DNA from: Chloroflexaceae bacterium
Lineage (GTDB): Bacteria; Chloroflexota; Chloroflexia; Chloroflexales; Chloroflexaceae
NCBI GenBank assembly: GCA_025057155.1
Contig: JANWYD010000005.1
Span: 124,001-188,000 of the forward strand
Reading direction: 5' to 3'
Length of the DNA: 64,000 nt
The notes below the pieces were generated by a model. It was not told the origin of the DNA and searched no databases. It saw nothing but the letters and a program-made list of their open reading frames with translations. How positions within the stretch are numbered: the stretch's first letter is position 1; each line of letters begins with the position of its first letter. The translations under genes were made by a program, and so were the position numbers. Shown piece after piece: positions 8,863 to 16,559 of the stretch.

Positions 8863-10122
8863 CTACAATGCCCGGAGAAAGGGCGCTCGCAGCGCGATCA
8901 TTGCCACCATCAGCCAGCCGGCCAGCGCGCTGCCGGCCACCACCAGCGGCACGCTGCCCGCCATCTGGGCGATGCTCCCGGCCAGCATCCCGCTCATCGG
9001 GCTGAGGCCCATCAGCAGCAAGGTGAACACGCTCATCACCCGGCCGCGCAGCCTGTCAGGAACGATCGCCTGGATGAGCGTGTTGGTCAGCGCCATTGTG
9101 GTCACTCCGGCCCAGCCCGTCAGGCCGATCAGCAGCAACGAGAGCGGCATCCAACGCGAGGCGCTGAAAGCGATCAACAGAAGAGGCTGCGCGAGCGCGG
9201 CTATGCGCAGCAGCCGTCCTCGAGGCATCGCATCGCCGAACTGCGCCAGCATCAGCGCCGCCGTCAGCGCTCCGAGGCCGCTGGTTGCCGAGAGCATCCC
9301 CAGCCCGCTTGCCCCGACATGCAGGATATCACGGGCAAACACCGGTAACAAGGGAATGTAGGTAAAACAGAAGAAACTGATCGCTGCTGCCTGCAAAAGC
9401 AAGGCCCGCACCCGCGGCTCGTTCTGGATGTACCGCAGCCCCTCGCGTAACTGCCCGCCCTGTCGGACGCCGCCGGGAGGTTGAAAGGCCGGCAGCCGCA
9501 TCAGTAACAGGCTGGCGATGACAAAGACAAAGCTCGCCGCGTTCAAGGCGAACGCCGGTCCCTCCCCGATCAGCGCCACCACTACCCCTGCCACTGCCGG
9601 CCCCACCGTGCGCGCCGCGTTGAAGATTGACGAATTGAGGGCAATCGCGTTCAGTAAATCCTCGCGCCCGACCATCTCTACCGTGAACGCCTGGCGCGTC
9701 GGCCCCTCGAAAGCGGTCACGGCGCCCAGCAAAGCGGCCAGCGCCACGACGTGCCAGACCTCGATGCGCTCGGTGAGCGTCAGCCCTGCCAGCACCATCG
9801 CCAGCGCCATCGCCACCGCCTGGCAGATGAGCAACAACCGGCGTTTCGATACCCGATCGGCAAGCGCCCCTGCCGGCAGCGATAACAGCAGCACCGGCAA
9901 CGAGGTCGCCGCAGCCACCAGGCCCAGCATTGCCGGCGAGTTACTGAGGCGCAGCACCAGCCAGCCCTGGGCGACACTCTGCATCCAGGTGCCGGTCAGC
10001 GAGATTAACTGGCCAGCGAAGAACAGCCGGTAATTCCGGTGGCGCAAAGCTCGGAAGATCGGAGGAAAACGGCTGGTTGACGCCGAGGCCTCCTGCGCGG
10101 AAGTCCTGGTTGATGCAGCCAT
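8863..10122 (-). CDS. MFS exporter (EntS/MFS_3-like)
   Basis: A 419-residue transporter with twelve predicted membrane segments after an N-terminal cytoplasmic tail of about 25 residues (FRALRHRNYRLFFAGQ is the classic start of this group). The loop 2-3 motif (GALADRVSKRRLL) and the loop 8-9 equivalent (FGDAMPRGRLL) are present. Relatives export siderophores, macrolides or other drugs by proton antiport. It starts five bases after the marR stop, so it is very likely controlled by that repressor. Before the repeat inserted, the dipeptidase ATG would have been 13 bases after this stop codon. The substrate is unknown. Confidence 0.92.
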   Translation of the reverse strand: MAASTRTSAQEASASTSRFPPIFRALRHRNYRLFFAGQLISLTGTWMQSVAQGWLVLRLSNSPAMLGLVAAATSLPVLLLSLPAGALADRVSKRRLLLICQAVAMALAMVLAGLTLTERIEVWHVVALAALLGAVTAFEGPTRQAFTVEMVGREDLLNAIALNSSIFNAARTVGPAVAGVVVALIGEGPAFALNAASFVFVIASLLLMRLPAFQPPGGVRQGGQLREGLRYIQNEPRVRALLLQAAAISFFCFTYIPLLPVFARDILHVGASGLGMLSATSGLGALTAALMLAQFGDAMPRGRLLRIAALAQPLLLIAFSASRWMPLSLLLIGLTGWAGVTTMALTNTLIQAIVPDRLRGRVMSVFTLLLMGLSPMSGMLAGSIAQMAGSVPLVVAGSALAGWLMVAMIALRAPFLRAL

Positions 10123-10127
10123 GGCGC

Positions 10128-10574
10128 TTATGCCTCGTCGGCCAGGGCGTCGTAGAGGGTTTTCATCGCGTCGTACATCGCTGCCAGTTGTTCAGGACTC
10201 AGGTGGCTCATCCGCTGCTCGACATACGCCCGATGCCTGGGACGCAACTCGTCAATCAGGGCCTTGCCCTGCGGCGTCAGTTGCACCAGCGTCACGCGCC
10301 GGTCGTGGGGATCGGCCGCGCGACGCACCAGCCCTCGCGCCTCCAGCCGATCAACCAGGCGCGTCAGGTTGCTGTTGTCGGCCAGCATCTCATGGCAGAT
10401 CTGGCTCAACGGCACCCCTTCGACACTGGCATGAAACAGGATCGCGTACTGTGGCGTCGAAAGGTCGTAGGGGCGAAACTCCTCGCGGTTCAGTTCCTGA
10501 AAACGCCGGTGCAACTTCAGGAACAACCGGTACGTCTCGATCTGCGGCGAATCCTGGCAGGCTATTTCAGGCAT
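10128..10574 (-). CDS. MarR-family transcriptional regulator
   Basis: A 148-residue winged-helix repressor. The recognition region (LSQICHEMLADNSNLTRLVDRLEARGLV) and the wing (RRAADPHDRRVTLVQLTPQGKAL, with the conserved D-x-R-R) are complete. It probably dimerises through its terminal helices and releases DNA on binding a small ligand. It heads the unit marR - MFS - dipeptidase. A consensus promoter with an overlapping TTGAC-TT-GTCAA palindrome about 230-260 bases upstream is the likely autoregulatory site. Confidence 0.94.
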   Translation of the reverse strand: MPEIACQDSPQIETYRLFLKLHRRFQELNREEFRPYDLSTPQYAILFHASVEGVPLSQICHEMLADNSNLTRLVDRLEARGLVRRAADPHDRRVTLVQLTPQGKALIDELRPRHRAYVEQRMSHLSPEQLAAMYDAMKTLYDALADEA

Positions 10575-10802
10575 AGTCCACCTCGGATATCCATGCGGCT
10601 ACACTACGGTAACCTGCTCCTGGGTGGAGGTACGGGGAACGCGGCGTGCCCCATACCCCTCCAGACGCCCATCTTTACGCTTCGCAGCCACGTGGCTTCG
10701 CCATGCGCCATCGGGATGAAGGGGCGCTTGTGTAGGAGAACGAGGCCCTTGCCACCTCTCCTCCAGGTAGGGCCGCAGGGATGGCCCTCATGCTTTCGTT
10801 TC

Positions 10803-10831
10803 AGTGTACGCGAATGTATTTGACTTGTCAA
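10803..10831 (-). promoter_or_regulatory. marR promoter with overlapping palindromic operator
   Basis: On the minus strand TTGACA (10831-10826), 17 bp and TACACT (10808-10803) form a strong promoter. The -35 box is embedded in the perfect palindrome TTGACTTGTCAA (10820-10831), a natural MarR-dimer target. The leader to the marR ATG is about 225 nt. Confidence 0.65.
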
Positions 10832-10843
10832 CCATTTAGATGT

Positions 10844-10877
10844 AAAAAAAGCGCCCCGGCGTCTATAGCCGGGGCGC
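10844..10877 (-). terminator. Intrinsic terminator
   Basis: A perfect 10-bp stem GCGCCCCGGC / GCCGGGGCGC with a 7-nt loop, followed on the minus strand by seven T residues. It closes the transcript of the 37-residue protein just upstream. Confidence 0.9.
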
Positions 10878-10893
10878 TGCGCGGATGCGATGC

Positions 10894-11007
10894 CTACCAG
10901 TAGAAGGCAAAAACCCAGACCATCAAAATGAAGGCGACCAGCCCGGTAATGCCAAGTAGCAAAAAGTAGCTCGGAACATCCGGGTTCTCACTCCACTCCG
11001 GTTGCAT
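10894..11007 (-). CDS. 37-residue single-span membrane protein
   Basis: An ATG at 11007 opens a 37-codon frame. The product has a short polar N-terminus (MQPEWSENPDVPSY) and one hydrophobic segment of about 21 residues (FLLLGITGLVAFI and on), ending in aromatic residues FAFYW. AGGAGAG lies five to six bases before the ATG, and a perfect intrinsic terminator begins 17 bases after the stop. The frame, ribosome site and terminator together make this a convincing gene. It lies about 190 bases downstream of the P450 gene on the same strand. It looks like a small subunit or regulator of a membrane complex, but I do not recognise the family. Confidence 0.75.
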   Translation of the reverse strand: MQPEWSENPDVPSYFLLLGITGLVAFILMVWVFAFYW

Positions 11008-11196
11008 GCCGCTCTCCTGTCTGATTCGTCGTGCAGAACTCCGATGCCATTGTACTGCTATCTGTCGAATTGCGCCAGCGGCGCGGAACTGGTTCAGGCG
11101 TACCGCCGAGCATGCAGGGGGGGCGCAGAGGCCAGGCTGTCGCCCCCCGCGCCCTCTGCGGCGAGCGTGCGTCCCTGCCCGCTGGACCGGCGCAGC

Positions 11197-12627
11197 CTAC
11201 ACCTCCACGACGCCGTTGGGCAGGTCAATGACCCTGGCAACGCTGCCCCGCACTGGCGCGCACCCGAACTGCCGATCCTGCGCGTAGACCCGCATCGGCA
11301 GGCCGCCCCGCACCCGCAGCGTTAGCCGCAGTTCCGGATCTACCCGCACGCCCTCCAGGAGCGCCAGGCGGAAGCGCTGGATGATCATCGCCAGGGCCAG
11401 TTTGATCTCCATCAGGGCGAAGGTGGCGCCAATGCACATACGTGGCCCCGCGCCAAAGGGCAGGTAGGCGTATGGCGAGGGTTCCAACTCTTCCCAGCGC
11501 TCTGGCTTGAACACCTGCGGCGCCGCGAAGAGATCCGGCATGCGGTGCGTGATGAACGGGCTGAGGAAAATGGTCGTGTTCGCGGGCAACTCGTAACAGC
11601 CAAGCTGGAAGGGCGCCGTGCTCACGCGCACCAGCACGCTCGCTGGCGGCATCAGCCGCAGGCTCTCCTTCACCACCCGGTCGAGCAGCGGCAGGCGCCC
11701 GAGTTGCTCGATTGTGGGCGCATCGCCGCGCAGCACGCTTGTGAGTTCATCGTGCAGATCGGCGAGCACATCGGGGTGCTGGTCCAGCAGGAAGAGCGTC
11801 CAGGTCAGGGCGTTCGAACTGGTCTCGTGGCCCGCCGCGAAGAGGGTGTACGTCTGGCCCACCAGTTCATCGTCGCTGAGCATCTGGCCATCTTCGTCAC
11901 GAGCGGCAATCAGGGTGGCCAGCACATCATTGCGGGTGTCGCCAAGGGCGCGGCGCTGGGCGATAAGCGCGCGCACATAGACCTCGATGCGTTCGGCCAG
12001 GTGCGCCAGCCGGTAGGGGCCCGTGCCCGGCAGGTTGGGCGGCAGCAGCATGTCCAGCGGCGAGAAGTTGATCTCCAGCGATTGCCGGAACAGTTCGCCG
12101 AGGGTGCGCGCCTCGGGCGTGGCCTCCAGGCTGAAGAGGGTCTTCAGCGCTACGCCCAGGGTCAGACGTTGCATCTCCTGGGCGACGTCGATCTGCTCGC
12201 CCGGCCGCCAGCGGCTCAATGCCCGGTCAATCACCGCCACCATGGTGTCGCGGTAACCGCTAACCTGCTGGCGGTGAAACGATGGCATCATCAACCGGCG
12301 CTGCTGGCGGTGTTTCTCGCCGTTCATCGCCAGCAGCCCGTTGCTGACGCGGGCTATCGCCGAGTCTCGTGGCATTGGCCGACTGCCGCCCAGATTGGTC
12401 CAGAAGCGTTGCCCATCGGAAAAGATCAGCCGATTGTGGTCCGGGCCGAAGGCCAGCACCATCACCGGTTCCGTTCGCGACAGGCCGACAATCGGGCCGT
12501 AGCGCTGGTAGGCGCGTACCAGGAAGCCGATCGGATCGCTGCCAAAGGGGATCAGCGTCCCGCGCCAGCCCAGAACGGGATCGGGACGGGGGCCGGGAAT
12601 GAACACCGGGGCGACCGAGAACTGCAT
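11197..12627 (-). CDS. Cytochrome P450
   Basis: A 476-residue haem monooxygenase. The I-helix motif AGHETSS, the K-helix KESLRLMPP (E-x-x-R), the PERW segment and the haem loop FGAGPRMCIG (ligand Cys398) are all intact. There is no membrane anchor, as in most bacterial soluble P450s, although the sequence style is close to the CYP102/CYP4-like class E group. The ATG at 12627 is preferred to a TTG two codons upstream because GGAGAGG lies seven bases before it. No redox partner gene is adjacent. A 20-bp tandem duplication lies about 75 bases upstream. The substrate is unknown. Confidence 0.95.
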   Translation of the reverse strand: MQFSVAPVFIPGPRPDPVLGWRGTLIPFGSDPIGFLVRAYQRYGPIVGLSRTEPVMVLAFGPDHNRLIFSDGQRFWTNLGGSRPMPRDSAIARVSNGLLAMNGEKHRQQRRLMMPSFHRQQVSGYRDTMVAVIDRALSRWRPGEQIDVAQEMQRLTLGVALKTLFSLEATPEARTLGELFRQSLEINFSPLDMLLPPNLPGTGPYRLAHLAERIEVYVRALIAQRRALGDTRNDVLATLIAARDEDGQMLSDDELVGQTYTLFAAGHETSSNALTWTLFLLDQHPDVLADLHDELTSVLRGDAPTIEQLGRLPLLDRVVKESLRLMPPASVLVRVSTAPFQLGCYELPANTTIFLSPFITHRMPDLFAAPQVFKPERWEELEPSPYAYLPFGAGPRMCIGATFALMEIKLALAMIIQRFRLALLEGVRVDPELRLTLRVRGGLPMRVYAQDRQFGCAPVRGSVARVIDLPNGVVEV

Positions 12628-12700
12628 GGGCAAACCTCTCCAGGGCGCCTGCGCGCCACGGGCCGGGAACCAGCCGGCTCCTGCTTATTGGTGAAGGCAA

Positions 12701-12740
12701 TACTCTCTAGGGATCGTGTTTACTCTCTAGGGATCGTGTT
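12701..12740. repeat. Perfect 20-bp tandem duplication
   Basis: Positions 12701-12720 (TACTCTCTAGGGATCGTGTT) are repeated exactly at 12721-12740, followed by a partial third TAC. It lies upstream of the P450 gene. Confidence 0.9.
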
Positions 12741-12750
12741 TACATCTACC

Positions 12751-12852
12751 GAACATCCTCAAACCGCAGAGGGCGCAGAGGGGCGCGAAAGGCTTCACAA
12801 AGCTCATCCTCTACGCTCCTCTGCGTGCTCCGCGATAAATCTGAACACGTTC
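12751..12852. repeat. CGCAGAGG-type inverted-repeat element, copy 1
   Basis: About 100 bp with GAACA at one end and GAACACGTTC at the other, containing ACCGCAGAGGGCGCAGAG and the loosely complementary CTCCTCTGCGTGCTC. A diverged copy is at 18999-19087, and a related CGCTCTCTGCGG segment occurs near 54775. Confidence 0.6.
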
Positions 12853-12930
12853 TCTCTAGTATCCTACCCCAGAATCGCCCCCACTGCGGGACAAAACCGC
12901 GTCAATTCCCGCGAAGATTAGCGCGGCCCG

Positions 12931-14607
12931 TCAGTCATGGATCCAGAGCACCGCCACCAGCAGCGCCAGGCCCGTTACCACCGTTCCTATCGCCACCAGG
13001 ATCAGCAGCGTCATTGGAATCAAACCAGACCAGCCGCCCACGCCCGCGGCGATCGCCAGGATGGCCAGGGTGAGCATCAGCGCCGCCAGCACCAGGGCGA
13101 TGGCGATGCGGTTGGCTGCGCCGATCAGCGCCCCCGCCACCCGTCGCAGTTCGCGCTCCTCGGTGTGCACGCGCAGCACGCCGTCGTTGAGTTGTTCGAG
13201 CACATCGCTCAGTTGGTGTGGCAACGCTATTGCTACTTCGCCGAGGGACTTTACTTCCTTAAGCACCTGCGCCCCCATTGCACCCGGCCCCATCTGTTCG
13301 GCGAGAGCCTGCCGCACATACGGTCGCGCAATCGCGAACACATCGAGCGTGGGGTCAAGCTGCACCCCCACTCCTTCCATGATCATCAGCGTCTTGAGCA
13401 GGATCGCCAGCGGCCCGGGCAGACGGATGTTGTGCCGGCGGAAGAGCACCAGCAGCTCGTTGATCGTATCGCGCGCCGAGATATCGCGCAGCGAGCGATC
13501 AACGAAGCTCTCCGTAAAGCGTTCCAGGTCCCGCCGCAACTGAGGCGTGATGTCCCGCCGCGACACCAGGTTCAGCCGCTCCATCGCTCGCAGCGCCTCG
13601 CTGCTATCATGATTGACCAGCGCCGCCAGGAGGAGCAGCAGGCTCTGGGTCGTCTGGCGATCCAGGGTGCCTACCTGGCCGAAGTCCACCACGCCGAGCA
13701 CCCCGCCCTCCATCACGAAGAAATTGCCAGGGTGCGGGTCGCTATGGAAAAAGCCAAAGCTAAACACCTCGCGCAGGATCAGTTCCGTGCAATTGCGCGC
13801 CAGCCGGCTCCGATCCACACCCGCGCGCTGCAGGCCGGCCTCGTCGGTCAGCTTCACCCCATACAGGCGCTCGGTGGTCAATACGCGCGTGTCGGTAAGC
13901 TCCCAGTAGACGATGGGAATATGCACCGTTGGCGTATCGGCGAAGAGGGCGCGGAAGCGATCAGCGTTGCGCCCCTCGCGCTTGTAGTCAAGTTCGGCCC
14001 GGAGCATCGCCGAGAACTCCCAGGCCAGTTCCAGAAGGTTGTATTCTCGTCCGAAGGGTAGCCGTTCCTGAGCCAGCGCTGCCAGGTCGGCCAGAATCGC
14101 CAGGTCGGTGTTGATGCGCGCCTCGATGTCGGGCCGTTGGACCTTGACGGCCACGTCGGCGCCGCTGTGCAGGCGCGCGGCGTGCACCTGACCGAGCGAG
14201 GCCGCGGCCAGCGGCTCCGGGTCGAAGCTGGCAAAGAGCGCGTCAATCGGCTGGCCGAAGGTCTGCTCAATGAGCGCCACTGCCTGGTCGCTCGAATACG
14301 GCGGCACGGTGTCCTGGAGTTTCTCCAGTTCGGCGATGAACTCCGGGGGCAGGAGGTCGGGCCGCGTGCTCAGCGCCTGCCCGAGCTTCACAAAGGTGGG
14401 GCCAAGGGCGATCAACGCTTCGCGGAGGCGCGCGGCAGTGCCCAGCGGCGCCGGCGGCGGCACGCGCAGGATCACCCGCTTTGGGAGGGAAAGCAGCGAA
14501 ACCAGGCCCAGTTGCTCGACCAGGTAACCAAAGCCGTGGCCGACCAGCACATGGGCGATCTCGCGGTAGCGGCCAAGGTAGCGCGCCTGGCGAACGAGGG
14601 GCCACAT
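12931..14607 (-). CDS. UbiB/ABC1-family atypical kinase-like protein
   Basis: A 558-residue member of the ABC1/ADCK/UbiB family, whose members support isoprenoid quinone synthesis or membrane lipid homeostasis through an atypical ATPase/kinase fold. Visible features are the family-specific KxGQ motif (FVKLGQALSTRPDLLP, about 72-89), the Ala-rich nucleotide loop (AAASLGQVHAARL), the catalytic-loop HSDPHPGNFF and the metal-binding DFGQVG. Two C-terminal membrane segments (about 500-555) are present. The start is three bases after the stop of dgkA, so the two are cotranscribed from the leaderless dgkA promoter. Confidence 0.94.
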   Translation of the reverse strand: MWPLVRQARYLGRYREIAHVLVGHGFGYLVEQLGLVSLLSLPKRVILRVPPPAPLGTAARLREALIALGPTFVKLGQALSTRPDLLPPEFIAELEKLQDTVPPYSSDQAVALIEQTFGQPIDALFASFDPEPLAAASLGQVHAARLHSGADVAVKVQRPDIEARINTDLAILADLAALAQERLPFGREYNLLELAWEFSAMLRAELDYKREGRNADRFRALFADTPTVHIPIVYWELTDTRVLTTERLYGVKLTDEAGLQRAGVDRSRLARNCTELILREVFSFGFFHSDPHPGNFFVMEGGVLGVVDFGQVGTLDRQTTQSLLLLLAALVNHDSSEALRAMERLNLVSRRDITPQLRRDLERFTESFVDRSLRDISARDTINELLVLFRRHNIRLPGPLAILLKTLMIMEGVGVQLDPTLDVFAIARPYVRQALAEQMGPGAMGAQVLKEVKSLGEVAIALPHQLSDVLEQLNDGVLRVHTEERELRRVAGALIGAANRIAIALVLAALMLTLAILAIAAGVGGWSGLIPMTLLILVAIGTVVTGLALLVAVLWIHD

Positions 14608-14610
14608 CGC

Positions 14611-15042
14611 TCAGCTACCTGATAGTCTGAATAGCAGCGGCAGGAGGTGGGGCAGAAAGATCAGACAGCCGACAACCACCGAGCCGATGGCGCAGATCAG
14701 CACTGTTCCTGCAGCGACGTCTTTGGCGATTTTCGCCAGTGGGTGGCGCGCGCTCGTCGCCAGGTCCACCGCTGCTTCAATCGCCGTGTTCACTCCCTCC
14801 GCCGCCAGCACCAGGGTGATGGTGATCACCAGCGCCAGCCACTCCCAGCGCTCGATCCTCAGGACCAGACCCAGGGCCACGGCGCATGCGCCCGCCAGAC
14901 AGTGGATCTGCGCGTTGCGCTGTGTGCGCAGCAAATAGCCCAGCCCCGCAAACGCGTACCGAAAAGCGGCGATCAGCGGCCCCATCCGCCAATCCACCGC
15001 TCGTCGCGGCGGATCGCTCTGGCTGTCGGCATCACGCTGCAT
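14611..15042 (-). CDS. dgkA: DgkA-family lipid kinase (undecaprenol/diacylglycerol kinase)
   Basis: A 143-residue integral membrane kinase that phosphorylates undecaprenol or diacylglycerol with ATP. It has three membrane segments and the family motifs EGVNTAIEAAVD and AKDVAAGTVL. The N-terminal extension of about 20 polar residues is short and probably cytoplasmic. The ATG at 15042 is chosen rather than the earlier in-frame codon at 15060, because a perfect TATAAT ends exactly six bases before it, so the earlier codon would lie in or before the promoter. It forms a two-gene unit with the downstream ABC1-family gene, which suggests a shared lipid or quinone theme. Confidence 0.92.
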   Translation of the reverse strand: MQRDADSQSDPPRRAVDWRMGPLIAAFRYAFAGLGYLLRTQRNAQIHCLAGACAVALGLVLRIERWEWLALVITITLVLAAEGVNTAIEAAVDLATSARHPLAKIAKDVAAGTVLICAIGSVVVGCLIFLPHLLPLLFRLSGS

Positions 15043-15048
15043 ATCTCG

Positions 15049-15054
15049 ATTATA
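15049..15054 (-). promoter_or_regulatory. -10 box giving a predicted leaderless dgkA mRNA
   Basis: TATAAT on the minus strand (15054-15049) is followed by CGAGAT and the ATG at 15042. The spacing is identical to that at hypF and at the kinase gene at 48027. Confidence 0.65.
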
Positions 15055-15136
15055 CACCACGTGGCGGGGGATGGTTCGGTAAGACGGCGCCTTTCCAGGG
15101 AGTGTGTAACGCCCTCGGGGCGAGACCCCACCCCCG

Positions 15137-15216
15137 GTTTGCCTGGCAGTTCTGCCCCAGCGCTACCGCCAGAACCGCCAGGCAAACAACCTGTGGGGCG
15201 GCATTGCCGCCCCACA
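15137..15216. terminator. Two consecutive stem-loops after the Ig/SH3b gene
   Basis: The first is an imperfect 18-bp stem (GTTTGCCTGGCAGTTCTG paired with CAGAACCGCCAGGCAAAC). The second is the perfect palindromic stem TGTGGGGCGGC-att-GCCGCCCCACA (15192-15216). They lie between dgkA and the gene ending at 15300. No long T tract follows, so termination is only likely. Confidence 0.5.
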
Positions 15217-15299
15217 TCCCGCTCCTTGCTTCAAGATGGTCTGGAAAGATGCAGCTCTCCCGGACCGTAACCGGATGACCGGGTTGCCCGACCGGACCT

Positions 15300-16559
15300 T
15301 TAATCGGGCTGTAACACCAGGTTCTCGCCTGCCACCCAGCCCTTCTGGCCACCCACGGTAGTGACCCGCCACCAGGTGAAGCCATCGGCGGATTGGGGGC
15401 CTTCATCCACCATCATTTCCGTCCCGATCGGCAGCCGGGCGATGATGTTATCGGGGCTGATCGCCGGCGCCGAGCGCATCCGCAGGTTAAGCCCGCCCGC
15501 ACGGGTCACCCAGGCGCGGCAGCCGACGGCGATCTCGGTGCAGGCCGGCCCGGTCTGGGCCGCCTCGCCGATGGTCACGCGCACCGGGCGAGTCAGGATC
15601 TGATCGGTGCCTTTGACCCGCGCGCTGATTGAGGCTGTGCCCTGCTCCAGGGGCGCTTCGACGCTCCACGTGCCATCGGCGCCAACCGTCACCTCGCCAA
15701 GCACCCGATCGCCGTTGAGGATCTCGAGCACTGTGCCAGGCTTGCCCTTGCCGCTGATCACATTCGGACCGGGCTGCAGCACCGCTCCCTCGGTGGGCGC
15801 GTCCACACTCACCCCCAGGCCCCCGGTCGCGTTCACCTCGATCGGCGCGCTCGCCGCTACCGCGTTCCCGCTGGCGTCCAGCGCTTCGACAATGATGGAC
15901 TGTTTGCCCGCGCCGAGGATCGTCTCCAACTCCCAGCGCCCATCAGGGCCAACCACGGTCGTTCCCAGGTTCGTGTCGCCTGCTCGGACGCGCACTCGCG
16001 CGCCCGGCGTGCCCGTGCCGCTCAGCGTGACCGGGCCGCTCTCCACCTCGCCGGCGGGCGCGTCGAAGGTCGGCGCTGCCAGGGCCTCGCCGACAGCCAG
16101 TTTCACTGCATCGCCGGTAGCGACGACCCGGCCCCCGGCGTCCACGGCGCGGGCCACAATCTCCGCCTCGCCCGCCGCCAGGGTGGTATCCAGGCGCCAG
16201 TTGCCATCGGCGCCGACCACCGCCTTGCCGACCGGCGCGCCATTCACCAGCACTTCGACCGTCGAGCCGGGCGTGCCCGTGCCGCGCACGGTGTAGGGGC
16301 CGGCGACCACCGCCTCGCGACTGCTGAGGATGACAGGGGCCGCCGGGGTCACCAGCGTGGGTACGGGTGTGCTGACCACCACCGGCACCTGCGTGGCCGC
16401 CACTGCTGGCGTGCTCGCCTCGGGCGGCGCCGAGACGCCGGGCCGCAGCAAGGCCAGCGCCAGCAGCCCGGTGATCCCCAGCTTGGCCCAGTCGCGGCCC
16501 TGCCAGCGTCGCTCATCGGGGATCTCGGTGACGGTCGTTGTCGTCGTCGTCCGCTGCAT
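15300..16559 (-). CDS. Membrane-anchored protein with three Ig-like repeats and an SH3b domain
   Basis: A 419-residue protein. A short positively charged N-terminus and one membrane segment (about 28-42, GITGLLALALL) suggest an N-in signal anchor with the rest outside. A Thr/Pro/Val linker follows. Three Ig-like beta-sandwich repeats of about 85-90 residues each contain a GTGTPG or GKGKPG turn, a GADG-W or GPDG-W strand and an Ala-rich ending. The C-terminal 75 residues form a bacterial SH3 domain (AGGLNLRMRSAPAIS, then VGGQKGWVAGENL), a fold that often binds cell-wall peptides. Its ATG overlaps the stop codon of the upstream HhH gene (TGATG), so the two are translationally coupled. It may bind the envelope or a glycan. 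Confidence 0.8.
   Translation of the reverse strand: MQRTTTTTTVTEIPDERRWQGRDWAKLGITGLLALALLRPGVSAPPEASTPAVAATQVPVVVSTPVPTLVTPAAPVILSSREAVVAGPYTVRGTGTPGSTVEVLVNGAPVGKAVVGADGNWRLDTTLAAGEAEIVARAVDAGGRVVATGDAVKLAVGEALAAPTFDAPAGEVESGPVTLSGTGTPGARVRVRAGDTNLGTTVVGPDGRWELETILGAGKQSIIVEALDASGNAVAASAPIEVNATGGLGVSVDAPTEGAVLQPGPNVISGKGKPGTVLEILNGDRVLGEVTVGADGTWSVEAPLEQGTASISARVKGTDQILTRPVRVTIGEAAQTGPACTEIAVGCRAWVTRAGGLNLRMRSAPAISPDNIIARLPIGTEMMVDEGPQSADGFTWWRVTTVGGQKGWVAGENLVLQPD

Noticed and set aside
11545-12921. A plus-strand open frame of 458 codons opposite the P450 gene
   Set aside because: The P450 frame on the other strand has all family motifs; this frame is low-complexity and runs through the tandem repeat.
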